From Oscillospiraceae bacterium (GTDB lineage: Bacteria > Bacillota > Clostridia > Oscillospirales > Oscillospiraceae), in NCBI GenBank assembly GCA_020025395.1, contig JAHHSE010000001.1:1-36739 (forward strand): a DNA stretch of 36,739 nucleotides, in the 5' to 3' direction. The position numbers and the translations under genes are program-made. Positions 30,651 to 36,739 of the stretch are shown here, piece after piece (within the stretch, counting starts at the first letter, position 1; each line of letters starts with the position of its first letter). The notes under the pieces were generated by a model that had not been told where the DNA came from, ran no database searches, and saw nothing but the letters and a program-made list of their open reading frames with translations.

Positions 30651-32579
30651 ATGAAAAAGGAGAAAAAGGCCTTTTCCGCCGGGACTTCGGTCCGGGCATG
30701 GACTTATCTGGGCTGTCACCCTGCGTGTGAGAACGACCGGGAGGGGTATCGTTTCCGGGTCTGGGCGCCCAAGGCCAAGGGGGTCAGCCTCATGGGAGCG
30801 TTCAACGATTGGGACCCGGAGGCCAACCCCATGTTCCCGGTGGGAGACGGCATCTGGGAGTGCTTCCAGCCCGACCTCACCCTCTATGATCCCTATAAAT
30901 TCGCCATACATACCGCCGACGGCCGTGTTCTGGCCAAGGCGGACCCCTATGCCTTCCACGCGGAGACCCGCCCCGGGACCGCCTCTAAGGTCTATGATCT
31001 CTCCGGCTACCAATGGGGGGATCGGAAGTGGCTGGCCCGGCGCAGGACGCATCCCATCTACCACAGCCCCATGAATGTCTACGAGGTCCATCTGGGCTCC
31101 TGGCGGCGGACGGGAAGCGGAGAAATCCTCTCCTATCGGGACATCGCCCGCTTCCTGGTCCCCTATGTGAAGGAGATGGGCTATACCCATGTGGAGCTGA
31201 TGCCGGTCACGGAGTTCCCCTATGACGGCTCCTGGGGCTATCAATGCACCGGATATTTTGCCGTCACCAGCCGTTTCGGCACCCCCCACGACTTTATGTA
31301 TCTGGTGGACCAGCTCCACCAGGCCGGGATCGGGGTGATCCTGGACTGGGTCCCCGCCCATTTCCCCAAGGATGCCTTCGGCCTTTACGAGTTTGACGGG
31401 ACCCCCACCTATGAGTATGCCGACACCCGGAAGGGGGAGCATCCCGACTGGGGCACACGGGTCTTTGACTATGCCAGAAACGAGGTCCGCTCCTTCCTCA
31501 TCTCCTCCGCCATGTTCTGGCTGGAGGAATTCCATGCGGACGGCCTCCGGGTGGACGCGGTGGCCTCCATGCTCTATCTGGACTACGGACGGCAGGAGGG
31601 ACAGTGGGTCCCCAACCGATATGGCGGACACGAGAATCTGGAGGCGGTGGATTTTCTGCAAAAGCTCAACGAGGCCGTTTTCCTGGACCATCCCGATGTG
31701 CTGATGATCGCGGAGGAGTCCACCGCCTGGCCCAAGGTGACCCACCCCACCAGCGAGGGGGGGCTGGGCTTTAACCTCAAGTGGAACATGGGGTGGATGA
31801 ACGACCTCCAGCACTACATCAAGCTGGACCCCTATTTCCGCCAGTTTAACCACAAGGATATCACCTTCTCCTTCCTGTATGCTTTTTCCGAAAACTTTGT
31901 TCTCCCCTTCTCCCACGATGAGGTGGTCCACCTGAAAGGCTCCCTTCTCTCCAAAATGCCGGGGGATGACGAGCAGAAGTACGCCGGGGTCCGGGTTTTC
32001 CTCACCTATATGCTGACCCATCCCGGGAAAAAGCTCCTTTTCATGGGGGCGGAGTTCGGTCAATGGCACGAGTGGCAGTATGAGTATTCCCTGGACTGGC
32101 ATCTTCTGGACCAGGGGGATGAGGACGGGGCCCGCCACCGGGCGCTCCACGCCTTTTTCAAAGCGGCCAACGCCCTCTATCTGGCCCAAAGGCCTCTTTG
32201 GGAGCTGGATTTCTCCTGGGAGGGCTTTGAATGGATCTGCGCCGACGACAACACCGCCAACACCGCCGCCTTCCTGCGGAAGGATAAACGGGGGAGCTTT
32301 CTGGTGGTCCTGTGCAACTTCTCTCCCACCTATCACAGGGGCTACCGGATCGGAGTCCCCTGCCGGGGGGTGTATCAGGAGATCTTCAATACCGATGAGG
32401 TCCTTTTCGGCGGCCAGGGCCGTCTCAACCCCGAACCCCTGCACACCAGTGATGAACCCTGCCACGGCAGGCCCCAGCAGCTGGCCGTGGATATTCCCCC
32501 CATGGGCGCTGTGATTTTGAAGTGCGTGAAAAAAAAGCCGCCTCTCAAGCGTCTTTCCAAGCCACAGCAACAGGTGTGA
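30651..32579 (+). CDS. glgB: 1,4-alpha-glucan branching enzyme
   Basis: A 642-residue GH13 enzyme that moves short alpha-1,4 chains to 6-positions of glycogen. It begins with a CBM48-type domain (YRFRVWAPKAKGVSLMGAFN, about residues 28-48). The TIM barrel follows, with DWVPAHFPKD, the nucleophile D302 in GLRVDAVASML, the acid/base E355 in IAEEST, and D423 in SHDEVVH. A C-terminal beta domain closes the protein, plus a basic tail (KKKPPLKRLSK). AAAGGAGG lies before the ATG. First gene of the operon glgB-glgC-glgD-glgA. Confidence 0.97.
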   Translation: MKKEKKAFSAGTSVRAWTYLGCHPACENDREGYRFRVWAPKAKGVSLMGAFNDWDPEANPMFPVGDGIWECFQPDLTLYDPYKFAIHTADGRVLAKADPYAFHAETRPGTASKVYDLSGYQWGDRKWLARRRTHPIYHSPMNVYEVHLGSWRRTGSGEILSYRDIARFLVPYVKEMGYTHVELMPVTEFPYDGSWGYQCTGYFAVTSRFGTPHDFMYLVDQLHQAGIGVILDWVPAHFPKDAFGLYEFDGTPTYEYADTRKGEHPDWGTRVFDYARNEVRSFLISSAMFWLEEFHADGLRVDAVASMLYLDYGRQEGQWVPNRYGGHENLEAVDFLQKLNEAVFLDHPDVLMIAEESTAWPKVTHPTSEGGLGFNLKWNMGWMNDLQHYIKLDPYFRQFNHKDITFSFLYAFSENFVLPFSHDEVVHLKGSLLSKMPGDDEQKYAGVRVFLTYMLTHPGKKLLFMGAEFGQWHEWQYEYSLDWHLLDQGDEDGARHRALHAFFKAANALYLAQRPLWELDFSWEGFEWICADDNTANTAAFLRKDKRGSFLVVLCNFSPTYHRGYRIGVPCRGVYQEIFNTDEVLFGGQGRLNPEPLHTSDEPCHGRPQQLAVDIPPMGAVILKCVKKKPPLKRLSKPQQQV

Positions 32580-32625
32580 CTGCTTCTGACCTGTTTCATT
32601 ACGAAGAAGAGAGGTGTATCCGATC

Positions 32626-33837
32626 ATGAAAAAGGAATGTGTGGCCATGCTCCTGGCCGGCGGTCAGGGCAGCCGATTAAAGGCCCTGACCAGCAAGGTG
32701 GCAAAGCCCGCCGTCCCCTTCGGCGGGAAATACCGCATCATTGATTTTCCCCTTTCCAACTGTGTGAACTCCGGAATCGATACCGTGGGGGTTCTCACCC
32801 AGTATAAGCCCCTGGAGCTCAACGCCTATATCGGCAACGGGCAGGCCTGGGACCTGGACCGCTCTGACGGCGGGGTCCATATCCTCCCCCCTTATGTGAT
32901 TGAGGGGGAGAGGGGGACATGGTACAAGGGGACCGCAAACGCCATCTACCAAAACATCAGCTTTTTAGAGTCCTACGATCCGGAATACGTGCTGATTCTC
33001 TCCGGGGATCACATCTACCGGATGGACTACGCCAAGATGCTGGCCCGCCACAAGGCCGCCCAGGCCGACTGCACCATCGCCGTGCTGGAGGTCACGCTGG
33101 AGGAGGCCTCCCGCTTCGGGATCATGAATGTGGATGAGGCGGACAACATCTATGAATTCGAGGAGAAACCCGCCCATCCCAAAAGCACCCTGGCCTCCAT
33201 GGGCATCTACATCTTCCGCTGGAAAAAGCTCCGGGAGTACCTCATCGCCGATGAGGCCCAGGAGGACAGCTCCAACGACTTTGGAAAAAACATTATCCCC
33301 GCCATGCTGAATGCGGGGGAAAAGCTGGTGGCCTATCGGTTTCAGGGCTATTGGAAGGATGTGGGCACCATCAGCTCCCTCTGGGACGCCAATATGGATA
33401 TGCTCTCTCCCGAATCCGGGATCGCCCTCCACGACAAGGGCTTCCCCATCTATTCCCGCACTCCGGTCCGTCCCCCCCACTATGTGGGTCCCCGTGCCCG
33501 TGTCTCCCACAGCATCATCTCCGACGGCTGTGAGGTGGAGGGTCTGGTGGAAAATTCCGTTCTCTTCCACTCGGTCCTTGTGGAGGAGGGCGCGGTGGTC
33601 CGCTACTCCATCCTGATGCCGGGGGCGGTTGTCAGGGCCGGGGCCGTGGTGGAATATTCCATTGTAGCGGAACACGCCGTCATTGGCGAGAAGGCCGTGA
33701 TCGGGGGGCCGCCGGACAGCTCCCCCAACTGGGGGGTGGCCGTGGTGGCCAACCGGGTCCATGTGGGGGCCTCCGCCACCGTTGCCCCCCAATCCATGGT
33801 CACCCATGACATCAAGGAAGGAGGAGGCACCCCATGA
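32626..33837 (+). CDS. glgC: glucose-1-phosphate adenylyltransferase
   Basis: A 403-residue enzyme making ADP-glucose from glucose-1-phosphate and ATP, the committed step to glycogen. The nucleotidyltransferase signature AGGQGSRLKALT and the KPAVPFGGKYRIIDFPLSNC segment are at the N-terminus, SGDHIYRMDY holds the metal-binding Asp, and EFEEKPAHPKS the sugar-phosphate Lys. The C-terminal part is a left-handed beta helix with repeated hexapeptides (VVRAGAVVEYSIVAEHAVIG). The ATG at 32626 has GAGAGG upstream. It overlaps glgD by 4 bases (ATGA). Confidence 0.97.
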   Translation: MKKECVAMLLAGGQGSRLKALTSKVAKPAVPFGGKYRIIDFPLSNCVNSGIDTVGVLTQYKPLELNAYIGNGQAWDLDRSDGGVHILPPYVIEGERGTWYKGTANAIYQNISFLESYDPEYVLILSGDHIYRMDYAKMLARHKAAQADCTIAVLEVTLEEASRFGIMNVDEADNIYEFEEKPAHPKSTLASMGIYIFRWKKLREYLIADEAQEDSSNDFGKNIIPAMLNAGEKLVAYRFQGYWKDVGTISSLWDANMDMLSPESGIALHDKGFPIYSRTPVRPPHYVGPRARVSHSIISDGCEVEGLVENSVLFHSVLVEEGAVVRYSILMPGAVVRAGAVVEYSIVAEHAVIGEKAVIGGPPDSSPNWGVAVVANRVHVGASATVAPQSMVTHDIKEGGGTP

Positions 33838-34949
33838 ACAATTTGCACGGAATCGTCTTTGCCTACCGCTCGGACCCCGTCCTTCGGGAGCTGACCGCCA
33901 ATCGGAACACCTCTTCCATCCCCTTTGGGGGCCGTTACCGTGTCATCGACTTTGCCCTCTCCAACCTGGTCAACGCCGGGGTGGGGGATGTGGGCCTCAT
34001 TGTCCAGTCCAATTATCAGTCCCTTCTGGACCATGTGGGTTCGGGCAAGGACTGGGACCTCTCCCGCAAGCGGGGCGGTCTCCGCATCCTCCCCCCCTTC
34101 AGCTACTCCGGCGGGGTCCATGGGGATACCTACCACGGACGGATGGAGGCCCTCGCGGGAGTGGTCTCCTATTTGGAACGCATCCGTCAGGACTATGTGG
34201 TCCTGGCGGGAGGGGATCTGGTCCTCAACCTCCCCCTGGCCAATGTCCTCACCCAGCACATTGACAGCGGAGCGGACATCACCGTGGTCTGCTCCACCAG
34301 GCCCCAGGGGGACCCCTCCAAATGCCTCTATGTCACCGTGGGGGGCGGCAGCCGGGTGAACGATGTCTCCATCCACCCCGCCGCTCCGGTGGGCTACGAG
34401 AGTTTGGATATCTACATCCTCTCCAAATCCCTCCTCCTCTCCCTGCTGGAGCACTGCTCCACCCATGGGATCTCCTCCTTCGGGGTGGGGGTGCTGCAAT
34501 CCATGATCCAGACCCTCAAGATCTGCCCCTATTTCTTTGATGGATTTGCCCCCAGGCTCCACTCCCTCTCGGCCTATTTTCAGACCAGCATGGCTCTCTT
34601 AAATCCCGCCGTCCGGGCCGATCTCTTTGATCCCGGCCGCCCCATCCGCACCAAGGACCGCTCCGATCCCTCCACCTACTACTCCCCGGAGTCCAAGGCT
34701 GTAAACTCCCTCATCGGAGACGGGTGTATTATTGAGGGAGAGGTGGAGCACTCCATCCTTTTCCGAGGCGTCCGGGTGGAGAAGGGGGCCCGCATCTCCA
34801 ATTCCATCCTGATGCAGGGAACCGTGGTGAGAGCCGGTGCCATCACCAACTATGTCATTGCCGATAAAAATGTGACCGTAGGGGCAGGACGGATGCTCAT
34901 GGGGTCTGATACCTACCCCATGGCTATCGCCAAAAACGCGGAGGTCTGA
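33834..34949 (+). CDS. glgD: GlgD, non-canonical ADP-glucose pyrophosphorylase subunit
   Basis: A 371-residue paralogue of GlgC, typical of Firmicutes. It keeps the fold (SIPFGGRYRVIDFALSN, then SYLERIRQDYVVLAGGDLVL) and the C-terminal beta helix (CIIEGEVEHSILFRGVRVEKG). The GGxGxRL nucleotide loop is lost: the equivalent place reads FAYRSDPVLRELTANRN. GlgD is known to be inactive alone and to modulate GlgC in a mixed tetramer. ATGA overlap with glgC supports making both subunits together. Confidence 0.95.
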   Translation: MNNLHGIVFAYRSDPVLRELTANRNTSSIPFGGRYRVIDFALSNLVNAGVGDVGLIVQSNYQSLLDHVGSGKDWDLSRKRGGLRILPPFSYSGGVHGDTYHGRMEALAGVVSYLERIRQDYVVLAGGDLVLNLPLANVLTQHIDSGADITVVCSTRPQGDPSKCLYVTVGGGSRVNDVSIHPAAPVGYESLDIYILSKSLLLSLLEHCSTHGISSFGVGVLQSMIQTLKICPYFFDGFAPRLHSLSAYFQTSMALLNPAVRADLFDPGRPIRTKDRSDPSTYYSPESKAVNSLIGDGCIIEGEVEHSILFRGVRVEKGARISNSILMQGTVVRAGAITNYVIADKNVTVGAGRMLMGSDTYPMAIAKNAEV

Positions 34950-34992
34950 TCCTGTTTCTCCTCCCCATCTTACTATCGGAAAGGAGCAGTCT

Positions 34993-36423
34993 ATGAATAT
35001 TCTGTTTGCAGCCAGCGAAGTAGCTCCCTTTATCAAAACCGGCGGACTTGCCGATGTGGCAGGCTCCCTCCCCCAGGCCCTGGCCGCTCAGGGCCATGAT
35101 GTCCGGGTGGTCCTTCCTCTCTATGAGGGTGTGGGTGCCCCCTGGAGGGAGAAGATGGACTTCCTCTTTCACTTCCATGCCACCCTGGCCTGGCGCACCC
35201 CCTACTGCGGCGTCTTCTCTCTGAAACGGGAGGGGATCACCTATTACTTCATCGACAACGAGTATTATTTCAAACGGGGACAGATTTATGGTCACTATGA
35301 CGACGGGGAGCGATTTGCCTACTTCTCCCGCGCGGTGATCGAGCTTTGCGGGCATCTGGACTGGAAGCCGGACATCCTCCACGCCAACGATTGGCAGACC
35401 GCCCTGGTCCCCATCTATCTGCTGGAGGCCCGGTATTACATCCCCCAGCTGGCCAACACCCGCTCGGTCTTCACCATCCATAACATCGAGTATCAGGGCC
35501 GGTACGGCAAGGAGATCCTGGTGGATCTTCTGGGCCTGAACCCCAGCTATCTGAACGAGAAAATGCTGGCCTATTACGGGGATGTAAACCTGATGAAGGG
35601 GGCCATCTACGCCGCCGACTTCGTCACCACCGTCTCCCCCACCTACGCCCAGGAGCTGCACTATTCCTTCTACGCCCACGGGCTGGAAGGGGTGATCTCC
35701 GACTGCCAAAGCAAGATCGTGGGCATTTTGAACGGGGTGGACACCTCCCTCTATGACCCCGCCCGGGGCCAGAAAATCGCCGCCTCCTACACCCACAATA
35801 AGCTGGGGGGCAAAAAGACCTGCAAGCAGGCTCTCCAGCAGGCGGTGGGTCTGCGGGAGGACCCCTCCGTGCCCCTCATTGCCTGCGTCTCCCGGCTGGT
35901 GAGCCACAAGGGCTTTGACCTGCTCACGGCCGCCCTGCCCAATCTGATGGACATGGATCTTCAGATGGTGGTGCTGGGGACGGGGGACTGGAAATATGAG
36001 GAGGCCTTCCGAACCGCCGCCGCCCAGTATCCCGGTCGGTTCTCCGCCCAGCTGATGTATTCCGCCTCCCTCTCCAACGCCGTATACGCCGGGGCGGACC
36101 TCTTCCTCATGCCCTCGGTCTCGGAGCCGTGCGGCCTCTCCCAGATGATCGCCATGCGGTACGGCACCCTTCCCATCGTGCGGGAGACCGGCGGCCTTAA
36201 GGACACGGTGATCCCCGTGGGTCTGCCCGATGCCAGAGGCTTTACCTTTGCAGATATCAACGCCAACGATATGAGCCATGTGATCTGGGAGGCCACCCAG
36301 CTCTACCGCAACGACCCCAAGCAATGGAAAAAGCTCCAGATCAACGGGATGACCGCAGATTTCAGCTGGAAAGGACCGGCAAAAAAGTATCTGGATATCT
36401 ATCACCGCTTGACAGGGAAATAA
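34993..36423 (+). CDS. glgA: glycogen synthase (ADP-glucose type, GT5)
   Basis: A 476-residue glucosyltransferase extending alpha-1,4-glucan from ADP-glucose. The N-terminal domain has the KTGGLADVAGSLPQAL motif that contacts the sugar nucleotide, and FTIHNIEYQGRYG. The C-terminal domain has the signature LFLMPSVSEPCGLSQMIAMR, with catalytic Glu, and RETGGLKDTV. The linker has ACVSRLVSHKGFDLL. The length is standard for bacterial GlgA. AAAGGAGC lies 7 bases before the ATG. Last gene of the operon, followed by a terminator. Confidence 0.97.
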   Translation: MNILFAASEVAPFIKTGGLADVAGSLPQALAAQGHDVRVVLPLYEGVGAPWREKMDFLFHFHATLAWRTPYCGVFSLKREGITYYFIDNEYYFKRGQIYGHYDDGERFAYFSRAVIELCGHLDWKPDILHANDWQTALVPIYLLEARYYIPQLANTRSVFTIHNIEYQGRYGKEILVDLLGLNPSYLNEKMLAYYGDVNLMKGAIYAADFVTTVSPTYAQELHYSFYAHGLEGVISDCQSKIVGILNGVDTSLYDPARGQKIAASYTHNKLGGKKTCKQALQQAVGLREDPSVPLIACVSRLVSHKGFDLLTAALPNLMDMDLQMVVLGTGDWKYEEAFRTAAAQYPGRFSAQLMYSASLSNAVYAGADLFLMPSVSEPCGLSQMIAMRYGTLPIVRETGGLKDTVIPVGLPDARGFTFADINANDMSHVIWEATQLYRNDPKQWKKLQINGMTADFSWKGPAKKYLDIYHRLTGK

Positions 36424-36437
36424 GCATATGATAAAGT

Positions 36438-36480
36438 AGCCTGCCAAGGGGGCGGTCACGCCCTTTGGCAGGCTGTTTTT
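36438..36480 (+). terminator. terminator of the glycogen operon
   Basis: AGCCTGCCAAGGG(GGCGGTCACG)CCCTTTGGCAGGCT is followed by GTTTTT. The stem is long with one G-T pair. Confidence 0.88.
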
Positions 36481-36509
36481 CCGTGTGGTGATGGGAGCCT
36501 TTCCGTGTC

Positions 36510-36739
36510 CTATCCCCCGGTCCCATCCTCTGTCCCCTTTTCCTCCCCCGGTCCCAGGGAGAAATTCTGAATCCAGTCGATCAGGCAGGAGGAAATGGTC
36601 ACCGTAATCAGGGAAAAGGCAATTCTCCGGAAGGGGATGTAGGTGAGGGAGAGGAGAAGGACGGTGAGATCTGTGGCCAGATAGGCCCGGGAGATCCGCC
36701 AGCCGGTGACTTTGGAAATACTCAGGGCCAGGGCATCGT
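36510..36739 (-). CDS. YitT/YczE-like membrane protein, C-terminal fragment
   Basis: The last 75 residues of a protein entering from the right edge. The text DALALSISKVTGWRISRAYL and ATDLTVLLLSLTYIPFRR contains a hydrophobic segment, and IAFSLITVTISSCLIDWI is a second. The pattern of ALxLxISKxTGxxxxxxxxxxD before a membrane helix resembles the YczE/YitT-type integral membrane proteins. It ends in a soluble acidic tail (GPGEEKGTEDGTGG). Only the C-terminus is present, so family is tentative. Convergent with the glg operon. Confidence 0.65.
   Translation of the reverse strand, partial: DALALSISKVTGWRISRAYLATDLTVLLLSLTYIPFRRIAFSLITVTISSCLIDWIQNFSLGPGEEKGTEDGTGG

Noticed and set aside
30624..32648. 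674-codon minus-strand open frame opposite glgB
   Set aside because: Antisense shadow of the branching enzyme, low-complexity Gly/Val/His-rich text, no start signals.
1..36739. CRISPR array
   Set aside because: No set of regularly spaced direct repeats was seen on reading the whole window.

Overview
The window is bacterial, GC-rich and gene-dense. It reads as a spore-forming Clostridia genome, probably an Oscillospiraceae / Flavonifractor-type gut Firmicute (an inference from protein character). The supporting signs are strong Shine-Dalgarno sites, a T-box ahead of thrS, an alpha/beta-type small acid-soluble spore protein, a DacF-type carboxypeptidase, a glgB-glgC-glgD-glgA glycogen operon, and a PBSX-type contractile phage module.

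Layout. 1-52: 5' part of a tRNA-Thr(UGU) on the minus strand with its promoter. 152-852: three tiny plus-strand genes (zinc-ribbon protein, charged helical protein, sigma-70 region-4-like HTH protein) ending in a terminator. 954-1604: a HAD phosphatase. 1696-14709: a compact minus-strand operon of 17 phage structural genes in PBSX order. It runs from packaging (small and large terminase) through portal, protease, decoration protein, capsid, connectors, sheath, tube and frameshifted tail chaperones, then a short protein in the tape-measure slot, a LysM protein, hub, spike, gp25-like wedge, J-like wedge and XkdU-like protein. No integrase, replication, holin, endolysin or tail-fibre gene is visible. 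14848-17205: terminators and a decayed mobile-element scar (IS5-family transposase, ssb and Toprim/primase remnants). 17206-18219: rpsI and rplM with leader and promoter. 18332-20295: ttcA-like gene, a two-OB-fold ssDNA-binding-like gene, and a spore protein gene. 20339-23770: a MoxR ATPase / DUF5682-like / VWA gene cluster broken by several single-base indels and a stop codon. 23746-30361: lysO, thrS with a threonine T-box, rnr, secG and dacF. 30427-36480: the glycogen operon with two promoters and a palindromic operator-like site. 36510 to the end: a partial membrane protein.

How the parts work together. The phage module has everything needed for a DNA-packaging head on a contractile tail, but nothing visible for integration, replication, lysis or host recognition. 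Its tape-measure slot holds only a 283-residue hydrophilic protein. Its reading frames are intact, while the neighbouring mobile scar and MoxR cluster are visibly decaying. A maintained PBSX-like or gene-transfer-agent-like particle is the most interesting hypothesis here. The sigma-like protein just beyond the convergent HAD gene is a candidate regulator, by analogy with PBSX Xpf. The glg genes encode a complete glycogen-building set: ADP-glucose synthesis (GlgC with the non-canonical partner GlgD), chain elongation (GlgA) and branching (GlgB). ThrRS, and probably the downstream lysine exporter, are governed by threonyl-tRNA charging.
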